Shown: positions 44,195-54,761, numbered from the stretch's first letter. The stretch: DNA of 64,000 nt from an uncultured Paracoccaceae bacterium (GCA_947493255.1 CANLQK010000003.1:62001-126000); one strand, 5' to 3'. Notes: generated by a model not told the origin, from the sequence alone. Program-made: numbers and translations.

Positions 44195-45877
44195 ATGGCT
44201 CAGAACGTATCAATGGATGAGTTTGAAGCACTCTTGAACGAAAGCTTCGAAATCGACACACCGCAAGAAGGTAGCGTCGTAAAAGGTAAAGTCATCGCAG
44301 TCGAAAATGGCCAAGCCATCATCGACGTAGGCTACAAAATGGAAGGCCGCGTTGACGTTAAAGAATTCGCAAATCCTGGCGAAGCCCCTGAAATCAATGT
44401 TGGCGACAGCGTCGAAGTATTCCTTCGTTCGTCTGAAAACGCCCGCGGCGAAGCTGTTATCTCTCGTGAGATGGCGCGCCGTGAAGAAGCATGGGATCGC
44501 CTTGAAAAAGCATATGCAGACGAAGAGCGCGTCGAAGGCGCAATCTTTGGTCGGGTCAAAGGTGGCTTTACTGTTGATCTGGGCGGCGCTGTTGCGTTCT
44601 TGCCAGGTTCTCAGGTTGATGTACGCCCAGTGCGTGACGCTGGCCCATTGATGGGTCTGAAGCAGCCGTTCCAAGTTCTGAAAATGGACCGTCGTCGTGG
44701 CAACATCGTTGTATCCCGTCGTGCAATCCTTGAAGAATCACGTGCTGAACAGCGTGCTGAAGTTATCGGCAACTTGACTGAAGGTCAGGAAGTTGATGGC
44801 GTGGTCAAGAACATCACTGAATACGGTGCGTTCGTTGACCTTGGCGGCGTAGACGGCCTGCTGCACGTTACAGACATGGCATGGCGCCGTGTGAACCACC
44901 CATCCGAGATCCTCACAATTGGTGAGACGATCAAGGTTCAGGTGATCAAGATCAACAAAGACACACACCGTATCTCCTTGGGTATGAAGCAGCTGCAAGC
45001 TGACCCATGGGATGCTGTTGCTGGCAAGTACCCACTGGATTCCGTCCACATGGGCCGCGTGACAAACATCACCGATTACGGTGCATTTGTTGAGCTGGAA
45101 GCCGGTGTTGAAGGTCTGGTTCACGTGTCCGAAATGTCTTGGACTAAGAAAAACGTACACCCAGGCAAAATCGTTTCTACTTCTCAGGAAGTCGAAGTCA
45201 TGGTTCTGGAAATCGACGAAACAAAACGTCGCGTATCCCTTGGCCTGAAACAGACACAGCGCAACCCATGGGAAGTGTTTGCAGAAACACACCCTGAGGG
45301 CACTGAAGTCGAAGGCGAAGTCAAAAACATCACCGAATTCGGTCTGTTTGTTGGCCTCGAAGGCGACATCGACGGCATGGTTCACCTGTCTGACCTGACA
45401 TGGGAAGGCCGTGGCGAAGACGTGATCGGCGATTACCGCAAGGGCGACATGGTGAATGCCAAGGTTACCGAAGTGGACGTTGAGAAAGAGCGCATCAGCC
45501 TTTCCATCAAAGCCATGGACGGCGACCCATTTGCAGACGCAACTGGCGACGTGAAGCGCGGTTCGATCATCACTGTTGAAGTGACTAAGATCGAAGATGG
45601 CGGCATCGAAGTCGACTATGAAGGCGCGAAATCCTTCATCCGTCGTTCTGACCTGTCCCGTGACCGTGCAGAGCAGCGTCCAGAGCGCTTCGGCGTAGGC
45701 GACAAAGTTGACGTTCGTGTAACGAACATCGACGCGAAAACACGTCGTTTGGGTCTGTCCATCAAAGCACGCGAAATCGCGGAAGAAAAAGAAGCAGTCG
45801 AACAGTTCGGTTCTTCTGACTCTGGCGCGTCCTTGGGTGATATCCTTGGCGCAGCTTTGAACAAAGGCGACGAATAA
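44195..45877 (+). CDS. rpsA: 30S ribosomal protein S1
   Basis: mRNA-binding ribosomal protein of 560 residues with six S1/OB-fold domains, recognisable by repeated VxxGxVxxITxYGAFVDLxxGVxGLxHxSE elements from about residue 30 to 540. It is needed to load structured mRNAs. The start is ATG 44195 (MAQNVSMDEFE), as in relatives; the longer frame is leader. Translational autoregulation is known for S1 in E. coli. Confidence 0.96.
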   Translation: MAQNVSMDEFEALLNESFEIDTPQEGSVVKGKVIAVENGQAIIDVGYKMEGRVDVKEFANPGEAPEINVGDSVEVFLRSSENARGEAVISREMARREEAWDRLEKAYADEERVEGAIFGRVKGGFTVDLGGAVAFLPGSQVDVRPVRDAGPLMGLKQPFQVLKMDRRRGNIVVSRRAILEESRAEQRAEVIGNLTEGQEVDGVVKNITEYGAFVDLGGVDGLLHVTDMAWRRVNHPSEILTIGETIKVQVIKINKDTHRISLGMKQLQADPWDAVAGKYPLDSVHMGRVTNITDYGAFVELEAGVEGLVHVSEMSWTKKNVHPGKIVSTSQEVEVMVLEIDETKRRVSLGLKQTQRNPWEVFAETHPEGTEVEGEVKNITEFGLFVGLEGDIDGMVHLSDLTWEGRGEDVIGDYRKGDMVNAKVTEVDVEKERISLSIKAMDGDPFADATGDVKRGSIITVEVTKIEDGGIEVDYEGAKSFIRRSDLSRDRAEQRPERFGVGDKVDVRVTNIDAKTRRLGLSIKAREIAEEKEAVEQFGSSDSGASLGDILGAALNKGDE

Positions 45878-45916
45878 ACCTTCGGGTTTGTCCCCTTTTG
45901 GGGCGATGAAATTGCG

Positions 45917-45948
45917 AAGCCCCGTCTGTGCGAACAGGCGGGGCTTTT
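45917..45948 (+). terminator. rpsA terminator
   Basis: AAGCCCCG / CGGGGCTT arms with inner CTGT / ACAG, followed by TTTTGCG. It lies 40 bp after the rpsA stop. Confidence 0.88.
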
Positions 45949-46192
45949 GCGTTATAGGGCGCATTGGGGCCTGCGAATCGGGTGGTTGGTGGACTGTGAT
46001 AATTGGCCTGACCATGCAGTTGCAGCATGACATCAGAGAGTAATGATCGGCAAAATGTCGCGAAAACGACTGATTTAACATGGAATTCCCCGTTTCGGGT
46101 TCTTCCTTGGTTGGATTTTCCGTCCTATAGTTTCCGCGCTGGGCAGGAATTTTCCGTGCGCCTGCGTTGGACTGCCTGGGGAGAAGACCAAT
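45949..46192 (+). other. Region between the rpsA terminator and ihfB
   Basis: Nothing coding. The part 46080-46190 should hold the ihfB promoter; TTGGATTTTCCGTCCTATAG (46111-46130) offers a weak -35/-10 pair but no certain call. Confidence 0.4.
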
Positions 46193-46474
46193 ATGATCCG
46201 TTCCGAGTTGATCGAGAAGATCGCCGAAGAAAACCCACATCTTTATCAGCGCGATGTTGAACGCATCGTGAATACAATTTTCGACAGTATCATCGAGGCG
46301 ATGGCGCAAGGCGACCGTGTTGAGCTGCGCGGGTTTGGTGCATTTTCTGTCAAACGACGCGATGCCCGTTTAGGGCGCAACCCGCGTACCGGTGAAGCAG
46401 TACAAGTCGAAGAAAAGCATGTACCGTTTTTTAAGACAGGTAAGCTCTTGCGGGACCGCCTGAACGGGAAGTAA
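46193..46474 (+). CDS. ihfB: Integration host factor subunit beta
   Basis: DNA-bending nucleoid protein of 93 residues. It shows the HU/IHF fold with [21 protein letters not shown], the arm that inserts into the minor groove, and KLLRDRLN at the end. IHF is also used by many integrases. It follows rpsA, as in most alphaproteobacteria. Confidence 0.95.
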   Translation: MIRSELIEKIAEENPHLYQRDVERIVNTIFDSIIEAMAQGDRVELRGFGAFSVKRRDARLGRNPRTGEAVQVEEKHVPFFKTGKLLRDRLNGK

Positions 46475-46483
46475 ACAGTCTGT

Positions 46484-46834
46484 ATGAAATACATTAGATA
46501 CACATTTTGGGCGATCGTTGCGATTTGCCTGATTATCGTTGGGATGGCCAACCGCGGCATTGTGACGTTGCGGGCGATGCCCGAAGCGCTTGCTGGCCCG
46601 CTGGGCATTTCACCTGACATCGAACTGCCGTTGTTTATGGCGATCTTTATCGGTGTTGGCCTTGGTCTGTTGATCGGATTTTTGTGGGAATGGGTGCGTG
46701 AACATCGCATGCGGTCCGACATGAAAGCGAAAGGCCGCGAGGTTGATGCGCTGAAACGTCAAGTGGACAACCTTCAGACTGAAAAGCACGAAGGCAAAGA
46801 CGAAATCGTCGCGTTGCTGGACAAAGCCAGCTAA
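46484..46834 (+). CDS. LapA family (DUF1049) membrane protein
   Basis: A 116-residue inner-membrane protein with two helices (about 4-22 and 45-68) and a cytosolic coiled coil (75-112), the LapA layout. In other bacteria LapA proteins act in LPS assembly control. It lies 9 bp after ihfB in the same operon. Confidence 0.85.
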   Translation: MKYIRYTFWAIVAICLIIVGMANRGIVTLRAMPEALAGPLGISPDIELPLFMAIFIGVGLGLLIGFLWEWVREHRMRSDMKAKGREVDALKRQVDNLQTEKHEGKDEIVALLDKAS

Positions 46835-46837
46835 TCA

Positions 46838-47491
46838 ATGCCCGCAGATATTCGGATTAAGATGTGCGGCCTGAAAACGGCGGCAGATATAGCTGCGGCC
46901 GCTGATGCGGGCGCGGCCTATGTGGGGTTTGTGTTTTTTGATAAGTCGCCCCGCGCGGTGACGATTGAGCAAGCCCGTGCGCTGGCGTTCGATGTACCTA
47001 TGGGTGTCGCGAAGGTTGCATTGGTTGTGAACCCCGATGATGCGTTTTTGGACGCGTTGATGGCTGCCGTTCCATTGGACATGATCCAACTGCATGGGCA
47101 AGAAACACCAGAACGGGTGGCGCAGGTGCGTGCGCGCGTTGGCTTGCCGGTGATGAAGGCGGTTGGCGTCGGCACGGTTGAAGACCTAGATCAGATTGAC
47201 GCCTATGAAGCCGTCGCGGACCAAATTCTGATTGATGCGAAGCCGCCAAAGGATGCTGTGTTGCCGGGTGGTAACGGGGAAACGTTTGACTGGTCGATTT
47301 TGGCGAGCCGTAAATACTGGACCAAACCCTGGATGTTGGCCGGTGGTTTGACACCGGAAAACGTGGCGCAGGCCGTCCGCATTACTGGGGCACGTCAATT
47401 AGACCTATCGTCTGCTTTGGAAAGCGCACCGGGTGTCAAAGATGCTGGAAAAATCGCCACATTTGCCAATGCCGTTTCTGGTATCGAATAA
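46838..47491 (+). CDS. trpF: Phosphoribosylanthranilate isomerase
   Basis: Third tryptophan-pathway step, a 217-residue TIM barrel. [11 protein letters not shown] at the N-terminus carries the catalytic Cys, and the phosphate-binding [13 protein letters not shown] lies near the C-terminus. It begins 3 bp after lapA. trpB follows after 111 bp, but trpA is elsewhere. Confidence 0.94.
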   Translation: MPADIRIKMCGLKTAADIAAAADAGAAYVGFVFFDKSPRAVTIEQARALAFDVPMGVAKVALVVNPDDAFLDALMAAVPLDMIQLHGQETPERVAQVRARVGLPVMKAVGVGTVEDLDQIDAYEAVADQILIDAKPPKDAVLPGGNGETFDWSILASRKYWTKPWMLAGGLTPENVAQAVRITGARQLDLSSALESAPGVKDAGKIATFANAVSGIE

Positions 47492-47602
47492 CCGTAGACT
47501 GAATGTAGAATTTAAGCGGCGTTTAGCAGTTCTCTGCCCCCTTTTACTTTACCCTACGGGGGTGTCGCGCTACATCTCCGCGCAGCCCTAGGGAGACGCG
47601 CA

Positions 47603-48847
47603 ATGAACGATCTGTTTAATTCCTTTATGACTGGCCCAGATGAAAAAGGCCGCTTCGGCGACTTTGGCGGCCGGTTTGTGTCTGAAACGCTGATGCCACT
47701 GATCCTTGAACTTGAGGAACAGTATGAGCACGCGAAAACGGACGACACATTTTGGGCGGAAATGAACGACCTATGGACCCATTATGTGGGCCGTCCGTCG
47801 CCGCTGTATTTTGCAGAGCGTTTGACTGATCATTTGGGCGGCGCGAAAGTGTACCTAAAACGTGACGAGCTTAACCACACAGGTGCGCACAAGATCAACA
47901 ACGTGTTGGGGCAGATCATTCTCGCGCGCCGCATGGGCAAAACGCGGATCATCGCGGAAACTGGTGCAGGTCAGCATGGTGTAGCAACGGCGACCGTTTG
48001 CGCCAAGTTTGGTTTGAAATGTGTGGTCTACATGGGCGCGCATGACGTCGAACGTCAGGCACCTAACGTGTTCCGCATGCGTTTGCTGGGCGCAGAAGTC
48101 ATTCCTGTGACGTCTGGTCGGGGGACGTTGAAAGACGCGATGAACGATGCGTTGCGCGACTGGGTGACCAACGTGCGCGACACATTCTATTGCATTGGTA
48201 CGGCCGCTGGGCCGCACCCATACCCTGCGATGGTGCGTGATTTCCAATCGATCATCGGTAAGGAAGCCAAAGAACAGATGCTTAAGGCTGAAGGCCGTCT
48301 GCCGGATACACTGATCGCCGCGATTGGTGGAGGATCTAACGCTATTGGCTTGTTCTACCCGTTCTTGGACGACAAGGACGTGAATATCATCGGCGTTGAA
48401 GCCGGTGGTAAGGGCGTGAACGCCAAGATGGAACACTGTGCGTCCCTTACAGGTGGTCGCCCGGGCGTGCTTCACGGCAACCGCACCTATCTGCTGCAAG
48501 ATGATGATGGCCAAATCCGCGAGGGTTATTCCATCTCTGCTGGTTTGGATTACCCCGGTATTGGGCCGGAACACAGCTGGCTGCACGACATTGGCCGTGC
48601 GCAATATGTTTCCATCACCGACAAAGAAGCGCTCGAGGCGTTCCAGTTGTCTTGTGACAAAGAAGGGATCATTCCCGCATTGGAACCATCCCACGCCTTG
48701 GCCCATGTAATGAAAATCGCGCCGACGCTGCCCAAGGACCACATCATTTGCATGAACATGTGTGGCCGTGGCGACAAAGATATTTTCACCGTTGCCCGCC
48801 ACCTTGGGTTTGACATGTCCGGCCCTGAAGGCCGTTCTGTGGAGTAA
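47603..48847 (+). CDS. trpB: Tryptophan synthase beta chain
   Basis: Joins indole and serine to make tryptophan. A 414-residue PLP enzyme with the cofactor lysine in HTGAHKINN (about 90-98), [11 protein letters not shown] and the phosphate loop [13 protein letters not shown] precedes the ATG. Its partner TrpA is encoded 4.9 kb away on the other strand. Confidence 0.97.
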   Translation: MNDLFNSFMTGPDEKGRFGDFGGRFVSETLMPLILELEEQYEHAKTDDTFWAEMNDLWTHYVGRPSPLYFAERLTDHLGGAKVYLKRDELNHTGAHKINNVLGQIILARRMGKTRIIAETGAGQHGVATATVCAKFGLKCVVYMGAHDVERQAPNVFRMRLLGAEVIPVTSGRGTLKDAMNDALRDWVTNVRDTFYCIGTAAGPHPYPAMVRDFQSIIGKEAKEQMLKAEGRLPDTLIAAIGGGSNAIGLFYPFLDDKDVNIIGVEAGGKGVNAKMEHCASLTGGRPGVLHGNRTYLLQDDDGQIREGYSISAGLDYPGIGPEHSWLHDIGRAQYVSITDKEALEAFQLSCDKEGIIPALEPSHALAHVMKIAPTLPKDHIICMNMCGRGDKDIFTVARHLGFDMSGPEGRSVE

Positions 48848-48853
48848 GATCAG

Positions 48854-49297
48854 ATGACAAAGACAATCGTTTTATCCAGCGACCACGCAGCAATTGATAT
48901 GCGTCAGGCTGTGGCAAAGCACATCGAGGCCAAAGGCTACACAGTGGATGACATCGGCCCCGTGACAACGGAAAGCACCCATTACCCCAAGCACGGTGAA
49001 GCTGCGGCGCGCAAAGTCGCTTCTGGTGAGGCTGACCTTGGTATCATCCTGTGTGGTACTGGGCAGGGCATTATGATGGCTGCGAACAAGGTTAAAGGCG
49101 TACGCTGTGGTGCATGCATGGACACGTTTTCTGCGTCCATGATCCGTGCCCACAACAATGCCAACATGCTGTCTATCGGTGCGCGTGTGGTTGGTGAAAG
49201 CCTTGCAATGTCACTGGTTGATGCGTTCTTGGACACAGAGTTTGAAGGCGGCCGTCACGGCACCCGAGCCGACATGATCGACGCGATCGAAGGTTAA
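48854..49297 (+). CDS. rpiB: Ribose-5-phosphate isomerase B
   Basis: Interconverts ribose-5-phosphate and ribulose-5-phosphate. 147 residues. SSDHAAIDM at 8-16 and the catalytic Cys in ILCGTGQGIMMAANK are clear. It lies 6 bp after trpB; the isomerase supplies ribose-phosphate for PRPP, itself used by tryptophan synthesis. Confidence 0.93.
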   Translation: MTKTIVLSSDHAAIDMRQAVAKHIEAKGYTVDDIGPVTTESTHYPKHGEAAARKVASGEADLGIILCGTGQGIMMAANKVKGVRCGACMDTFSASMIRAHNNANMLSIGARVVGESLAMSLVDAFLDTEFEGGRHGTRADMIDAIEG

Positions 49298-49668
49298 TCG
49301 CCGGTCGCGTAGGTTTTCAAAACCGCTAGTGGCACGATTTCGAGCGCACGTTGATGTGTTGCCGCAAGGTTGACTTGTGGCGCACAGCCTTCGTCGTGGG
49401 CTTGCAGAAAGCGGGATGCGCACAAGCACCATCCATCGCCGGCCTTGAGGCCAACAAACCCGAATTCAGGGCGCGGTGTGCTGAGGTCGTTTCCAACGTA
49501 CTTGCTGAACGCGAGAAATTCGGCCGTCATAACGGCGCAAACCGTGTGGCTGCCGGTGTCTTCCGCGCAGGTGTCGCAGGCGCCGTTTCGAAAGAACCCA
49601 GTGATGGGGTCGGTTGAACAGGTTTGCAGGGGGTCGCCCAGCACATTGAGGGATGCATCCATTTCCAT
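49294..49668 (-). CDS. DUF2237 family protein
   Basis: A 124-residue cytosolic protein of DUF2237: NVLGDPLQTCSTDPITGFFR at the N-terminus, then HTVCAVMTAEFLAFSK and CLCASRFLQA, with conserved cysteines typical of the family. Its function is unknown. It overlaps rpiB's end by 4 bp on the other strand and abuts the serine hydrolase gene. Confidence 0.85.
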   Translation of the reverse strand: MEMDASLNVLGDPLQTCSTDPITGFFRNGACDTCAEDTGSHTVCAVMTAEFLAFSKYVGNDLSTPRPEFGFVGLKAGDGWCLCASRFLQAHDEGCAPQVNLAATHQRALEIVPLAVLKTYATGD

Positions 49669-50849
49669 TAATCAAAGCTTTCGGCAAGTTGGCGGAACAT
49701 GTCTACGTTTTGCTCCGATACACCATCTTCCCTGAACGCGCGGTCTGCGCCATTCACCGCGACGACGACGCCGCGTGGACGGTCGATGTAGATGTATTGG
49801 CCATAGATACCACGGCCCATGAATTGCCCTTCGGATGCATCTTCGGGGATCCACCATTGATAGCCGTATTTGAATTCGCCCTCAGCGGTGTTTGCAGACG
49901 GTGTTGTGCTTTCCACGACCCAGTCTTCGGAAACGATACGCGTGCCGAATGAAATGCCGCCATTGGCGATCATGTGACCAAACAATGCGTAGTCGTGGGT
50001 TGTAATGTTGAGCCCGCCCAGCACGAATGCAACGCCGTATCCGTCCGTCAGGTAGTAGGGTGCATGCCCCATGCGTAACGGCGTTAGGACCTTTTCGTTC
50101 AGCAAATCAGGCACGTTACGCCCTGTAGCACCACGGATCACCATCCCAATCACATGAGTGTCGATTGACACGTATTGCCAGTTTTCGCCAGAGGGTGCGT
50201 AGGTTTCCGTCAGACCCGCTGCGAAGCCATCCATGGACTTCCCCAAGGCCAGAACGCGGCCCATTTTGTTAATATCGCTCCAGAAGTCGAGGTAGTCTTC
50301 GTTGAATGTCACGCCGGACGACATTTGCAGCACGTCGCGAATGCTAGCGCCGTCATAGGCGGACCCTGCAAGGCTGGGTGCGTATTGGGTGACAGGCGCG
50401 TCTAGGTCAGGGATGGTTCCATCGTCGTGCAAGACACCCATCAGGGTCGACAGATAGCTTTTGGCGACGGACCAACTGATGCGCAGAGAGGAGGCTGGGT
50501 CGTCCTCGCCGTCTGCAGTAAGGGGGTAGCTTTCATGGCGGATGATACCGTCTTTGACGACGATCACGGCCGTGACCGACCGCTCATCTGTCCAATCGGC
50601 GAAACCCGCTGGCAGGTCCATTGGGTTGCCCGTTTCAAGCCGGTTGGGTGTGACGTCGGCCAAAGGCATTTCTGCCTGTTCAAACATCGTGTTCATGGCG
50701 ATGAAATTGCCAACGATCCGGCTTTCCGAAAACAGGGAGTTAACGGCCATCAGGCGTGTGACTTTTTCACGTTGCCAAAGGCCGATACCGGTCGCAACAA
50801 CGATTAAGACCAGTAGCCCCATAAGGATCCATCTCAGAATTGGTTTCAT
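49668..50849 (-). CDS. Serine hydrolase, beta-lactamase class C-like, membrane-anchored
   Basis: A 393-residue penicillin-binding/beta-lactamase-type serine hydrolase. An N-terminal hydrophobic segment (about 5-22) serves as anchor or signal. The nucleophile motif SVAK is at 127-130, with a YxN-like region and a late hydrophobic strand. Such proteins are usually esterases or D-aminopeptidases rather than resistance enzymes. The start at 50849 is chosen, behind GAGG; the longer frame reaches into pth. Confidence 0.83.
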   Translation of the reverse strand: MKPILRWILMGLLVLIVVATGIGLWQREKVTRLMAVNSLFSESRIVGNFIAMNTMFEQAEMPLADVTPNRLETGNPMDLPAGFADWTDERSVTAVIVVKDGIIRHESYPLTADGEDDPASSLRISWSVAKSYLSTLMGVLHDDGTIPDLDAPVTQYAPSLAGSAYDGASIRDVLQMSSGVTFNEDYLDFWSDINKMGRVLALGKSMDGFAAGLTETYAPSGENWQYVSIDTHVIGMVIRGATGRNVPDLLNEKVLTPLRMGHAPYYLTDGYGVAFVLGGLNITTHDYALFGHMIANGGISFGTRIVSEDWVVESTTPSANTAEGEFKYGYQWWIPEDASEGQFMGRGIYGQYIYIDRPRGVVVAVNGADRAFREDGVSEQNVDMFRQLAESFD

Positions 50850-50913
50850 GTTCTTGCCTCGCCTGTTTGTTGTCAGCGTGACATGGCGAAGGGCAGGCGG
50901 CAAGCGCCCAGAG

Positions 50914-51597
50914 TTAACGAAACCGATCAGCGAGCTTTTGCAAAGCGGTGCGGTCGTCTTTGGGTTCTGGTTCTGGCGGTGCAGCCGGCTGGGTTGCCTT
51001 GGGCTTTGGTTTGGACGTTGAAGACCGTGGTGGATTTGCGCGCAATGCAATTGCGTTCAAAAACTTTGGTCCTTCGTCTTGCGCCAAGTTTACAGCTCCG
51101 TCGCCAATGCCGCGCAACACGTCATCCAGCCATTCTTGTTCGGCCTTTGCAAAGTTCGACAAAACATATCCTGCGACACGGTCCTTGTGGCCGGGGTGGC
51201 CGACGCCAAGGCGCACGCGGTCGTAATGTGCACCGATGTGTTGGTGAATAGAACGCAAACCATTGTGGCCAGCGTGACCGCCGCCGGATTTCAGGCGTAC
51301 CTTGGATGGGGCCAGATCAAGCTCGTCGTGAAAAACCGTGATGTCGGTGCTGTCGAGTTTGAAGAACCGCATCGCTTCGCCAACGGATTGCCCTGACAAG
51401 TTCATAAAGGTTTCGGGCTTTAACATGACGATCTTTTCAGACCCAAGCTTGCCTTCGCACATTTGGCCCTGAAATTTGGACCGCCATGGGGAAAACCCAT
51501 GATCGCTGGCGATTTGGTCGAGCGCCATAAAGCCAATGTTATGACGGTTTTGCGCGTATTTCGCGCCAGGGTTTCCGAGGCCAACAAACAGTTTCAT
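50914..51597 (-). CDS. pth: Peptidyl-tRNA hydrolase
   Basis: Recycles stalled peptidyl-tRNAs. A 227-residue protein with GLGNPGAKYAQNRHNIGF at the N-terminus (catalytic His near 20), ETFMNLSGQSV and DELDLAPSKVRLKSGGGHAGHNGL. The C-terminal tail (190-227), rich in Pro and Lys, is an extension seen in alphaproteobacteria. It lies downstream of rplY after an intrinsic terminator. Confidence 0.95.
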   Translation of the reverse strand: MKLFVGLGNPGAKYAQNRHNIGFMALDQIASDHGFSPWRSKFQGQMCEGKLGSEKIVMLKPETFMNLSGQSVGEAMRFFKLDSTDITVFHDELDLAPSKVRLKSGGGHAGHNGLRSIHQHIGAHYDRVRLGVGHPGHKDRVAGYVLSNFAKAEQEWLDDVLRGIGDGAVNLAQDEGPKFLNAIALRANPPRSSTSKPKPKATQPAAPPEPEPKDDRTALQKLADRFR

Positions 51598-51625
51598 AGG
51601 GGTTCTATACTCTGATTATCTGAAA

Positions 51626-51659
51626 CGAAAAAGGGCGCGCCAATACTGGCACGCCCTTT
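51626..51659 (-). terminator. Terminator between rplY and pth
   Basis: On the minus strand AAAGGGCGTGCCA / TGGCGCGCCCTTT, one mismatch, GTAT loop, then TTTCG. It may reduce read-through from rplY into pth. Confidence 0.8.
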
Positions 51660-51681
51660 CGCAATACGAATTGGGAAGAGA

Positions 51682-52335
51682 TTACTCTTCGCCGTTGTCT
51701 GCTGGAACTTCGTCCGCAGCCACTTCTTCGCCGGCTTCATCTTCATCATCGTCAGAAGATGTAAGGCTGGCAGGTGCCTGCAAGTTCGCAATAACGAAGT
51801 CACGGTCGATTGTTGGTTTCGCACCGGAAGGCAGGTCGACGGATTCAATTGTGATCGTGTCGCCGATTTCCAGACCAGTAAGGTCAACGGTGATGGTTTC
51901 AGGAATGTCACCGGCTGTTACAACCAGTTCAACTTCAGGGCGTACAACAGTCAGGATGCCGCCTTTTTTCAAAGCTGGGCACGCGTCTTCGTTTGCAAAT
52001 TCAACACCGATGAACAGGTTGATTTTTGTTGTACGCTTCAGGCGCATGAAGTCGAGGTGCGTTGGAAGGTCTTTGACCACGTCACGCTGAACGTTCCGGC
52101 AGATCACACGAACGTCTTCTTGGCCTTCCATTTTCAGGTTGAACAATGTGGACAGGAAACGACCTGCTTTGAGTTTTTTGAACAACACGTTGAACGGAAC
52201 GTTGATCGCGATGGGGTCTTCGCCACCACCGTATACAACGCCAGGAACCAGGCCGTCGCGGCGTGCTTGACGTGCAGCGCCTTTACCTGTGTTTTCGCGT
52301 GCGGTTACTTCGAAATCTGGAACTTGACCAGCCAT
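51682..52335 (-). CDS. rplY: 50S ribosomal protein L25/CTC
   Basis: 5S-rRNA-binding protein of the long CTC type, 217 residues. N-terminal L25 domain ([20 protein letters not shown]) and C-terminal beta domain (about 95-190), then an acidic tail of Asp/Glu/Ala. Paired with pth, as in many alphaproteobacteria. Confidence 0.94.
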   Translation of the reverse strand: MAGQVPDFEVTARENTGKGAARQARRDGLVPGVVYGGGEDPIAINVPFNVLFKKLKAGRFLSTLFNLKMEGQEDVRVICRNVQRDVVKDLPTHLDFMRLKRTTKINLFIGVEFANEDACPALKKGGILTVVRPEVELVVTAGDIPETITVDLTGLEIGDTITIESVDLPSGAKPTIDRDFVIANLQAPASLTSSDDDEDEAGEEVAADEVPADNGEE

Positions 52336-52482
52336 TTGATAGTCCTTTCAATTCGCGCGTCGCCCTATTCTGTTGGCGACCCACTTTGCCATGTCAGGAA
52401 CCGGAATGGCCCCCAAGTGAAGCCGTGCCTATAGGACAGGTTTACCTGTTTGGAAAGGGGATTCGTGCGGTTTAGGCCCAGT

Positions 52483-53646
52483 TTAAACCCAGCGCCCTTC
52501 AAAATCGTCGGGCACAAGCAACACATCACGGTCTAGCGTCGTAACATCGCGACGACCACAAAGGGCCATCGTGATATCCAGTTCCTTTTGGATGACCTCT
52601 AACGCCTTGGTGACACCAGCTTCGCCCATGGCACCCAACCCGTGGATATAGGCCCGCCCGATCATCACGCCCTTTGCCCCCATCGCCAAGGCCTTGAGCA
52701 TATCTTGGCCCGACCGTATGCCACTGTCGAGGTGAACCTCGACCTTGTCACCGACGGCTTCAACGATTGACGGTAACATGCGGATCGAGCTGAGCGCCCC
52801 GTCCAATTGCCGCCCGCCGTGGTTGGACACGATGATGGCATCTGCGCCAACTTCTGCAGCCATCTTGGCGTCTTCAACGTCTAGGATTCCTTTGAGGATC
52901 AGTTTCCCACCCCATTTCTTTTTCAGGATGCGGACCTTTTCCCAATCTAGGCGCGGGTCGAATTGCTCGGCAGTCCATGAATGCAACGAGTTCATGTTCT
53001 CGACCCCTTTGGCATGGCCCACGATATTGCCAAAGGTCCGACGTTTGGTTTGCAGCATTTCAATGCCCCAACGCCATTTGGTCGCCAAGTCCAACAGGAC
53101 AGGGGGCGTCAGTTTAGGAGGGGCAGTCAGCCCGTTCTTTAGGTCTTTGTGGCGTTGCCCAAGGATTTGCAGGTCTAGTGTTAACACCAGTGCAGAACAG
53201 CCCGCCCGTTTGGCACGTTCGATGATGTTGTCGACATATTCTTCGTCGCGCATCACATAGAGCTGGAACCAGAAAGGTTTTTCCGTGTTTTCGGCTACGT
53301 CTTCGATAGAACAGATCGACATCGTGGACAGCGTGAAGGGTACACCGAATTTTTCTGCTGCACGGGCAGCTTTGATTTCACCGTCAGCGCGTTGCATGCC
53401 CGTTAGGCCAACTGGCGCGAGGGCAAGGGGCATGGTCACGTCTTCCCCGATCAATTTGCCGGCGACCGTGCGGTTGGTCATGTCCACGGCAATGCGTTGA
53501 CGAAGACGGATTTTGTCAAAGTCGCTTTCGTTTTCACGAAATGTCTGTTCCGTCCAAGACCCGCTTTCGCAGTAATCGTAAAACATCTTGGGCGAGCGGC
53601 GTTTGTGAAGACGTTTAAGGTCGTCGATGGTGGTGATGACAGGCAT
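52483..53646 (-). CDS. lldD: FMN-dependent alpha-hydroxy-acid dehydrogenase, L-lactate dehydrogenase-like
   Basis: Oxidises an L-2-hydroxy acid, probably L-lactate, passing electrons to the respiratory chain or oxygen. 387 residues in a TIM barrel: FYDYCESGSW at the N-terminus, FWFQLYVMRDEEYV, and the catalytic SNHGGRQLDGA. The start is ATG 53646 (MPVITTIDDLK). lldD is the likely identity; glycolate or mandelate oxidases share all of these motifs. Confidence 0.85.
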   Translation of the reverse strand: MPVITTIDDLKRLHKRRSPKMFYDYCESGSWTEQTFRENESDFDKIRLRQRIAVDMTNRTVAGKLIGEDVTMPLALAPVGLTGMQRADGEIKAARAAEKFGVPFTLSTMSICSIEDVAENTEKPFWFQLYVMRDEEYVDNIIERAKRAGCSALVLTLDLQILGQRHKDLKNGLTAPPKLTPPVLLDLATKWRWGIEMLQTKRRTFGNIVGHAKGVENMNSLHSWTAEQFDPRLDWEKVRILKKKWGGKLILKGILDVEDAKMAAEVGADAIIVSNHGGRQLDGALSSIRMLPSIVEAVGDKVEVHLDSGIRSGQDMLKALAMGAKGVMIGRAYIHGLGAMGEAGVTKALEVIQKELDITMALCGRRDVTTLDRDVLLVPDDFEGRWV

Positions 53647-53773
53647 TTGGTACGCTTTCGGCTGAATTGGTATGGGTTTCTTACCAATTTGGCAATCTGG
53701 GCGCAAGTTTCCTGTCGGCTGAAATGCACGTCAAAGAAAATTAGGGAAATTCTTTCGAAGGGTATTGCGCCAT

Positions 53774-54565
53774 TCAGGCGCGATGTGCGCCGTCTGCCAG
53801 AGTTTTTACAAATGCCAAAACATCTGCAACAGGCTCGCCTGCGCCGATTTTTTCAACAATCGCAGACCCGACAACAGTTCCGTCGGCCACACCGGCGATT
53901 TCTTCGGCCTTTTGTGGGTCACGTACACCAAAGCCAACAATGATCGGCAGGTCGGTTGATGCTTTGATCCGCGCGACTTCCGGTGCGACATCACTGGCTT
54001 GGGCCGCCGCAGCGCCAGTGGTTCCTGTGACGGAGACGTAATAGACAAATCCGGATGTGTTTTGCAAAACAGCCGGTAGGCGTTTCGCATCGGTTGTTGG
54101 TGTCGCCAACCGGATGAAGTTTAGACCAGCGGTTTGCGCAGGGATACACAGTTCGTCGTCTTCTTCTGGTGGCAGATCAACAATGATCAACCCATCGATG
54201 CCAGCGTCTTTCGCTTGCACCAGAAAGGTTTCAACGCCGCGTGAATAAATCGGGTTGTAGTAGCCCATTAAGACAATCGGCGTGGTATCATCCTCTTTGC
54301 GCAATTCCCGTGCGATTTGAAGGGTTTGATCCAGTGTCATGCCATGATCAAGCGCCCGTTGCCCGGCCAGTTGAATTGTGGACCCATCCGCCATTGGATC
54401 CGTAAAGGGCAGCCCAAGTTCAATCACATCCACGCCCGCCGCTGGCAGGCCTTTGACGATCTCTAAAGACTTATCATAATCTGGGTCGCCAGCCATGACA
54501 TAGGCCACAAAGGCTTTGCGGCCCGCAGCGTTGAGTTCGGCAAATTTGGCGTCAATTCGGCTCAT
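53774..54565 (-). CDS. trpA: Tryptophan synthase alpha chain
   Basis: Cleaves indole-3-glycerol phosphate to indole for TrpB. A 263-residue TIM barrel with the catalytic Glu in [15 protein letters not shown] and Asp in [11 protein letters not shown], and the phosphate-binding [10 protein letters not shown]. The ATG at 54565 is preceded by GGGGAC. Unusually it is not beside trpFB but on the opposite strand next to ychF. Confidence 0.95.
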   Translation of the reverse strand: MSRIDAKFAELNAAGRKAFVAYVMAGDPDYDKSLEIVKGLPAAGVDVIELGLPFTDPMADGSTIQLAGQRALDHGMTLDQTLQIARELRKEDDTTPIVLMGYYNPIYSRGVETFLVQAKDAGIDGLIIVDLPPEEDDELCIPAQTAGLNFIRLATPTTDAKRLPAVLQNTSGFVYYVSVTGTTGAAAAQASDVAPEVARIKASTDLPIIVGFGVRDPQKAEEIAGVADGTVVGSAIVEKIGAGEPVADVLAFVKTLADGAHRA

Positions 54566-54761
54566 GATCGTCCCCGTGTGTATCTTCATGCTGGGTTTGC
54601 GCGAAAGGTGCCGGGAAATCAATGGGGGTTAGCTTTCTGGTGGTCTATCCTTGGAAAAAATCGTCCATCTTTTCCTGCCTTGGGCAAATCCTGGCACAGT
54701 TTGCTTGCGGTAGGGGGCGGCGCGGCCTAGAAGCGCAAAGATTGCAAAAGGAGCCTGTGAT

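Noticed and set aside
44738-46309. 523-codon open frame antisense to rpsA
   Set aside because: It mirrors the six S1 repeats of rpsA on the other strand, contains no family motif, and covers the rpsA terminator and the ihfB start. Long antisense frames are expected opposite strongly biased genes.
47855-48802. 315-codon open frame antisense to trpB
   Set aside because: TrpB is certain on the plus strand; the antisense product is His/Val-rich and shows no domain.
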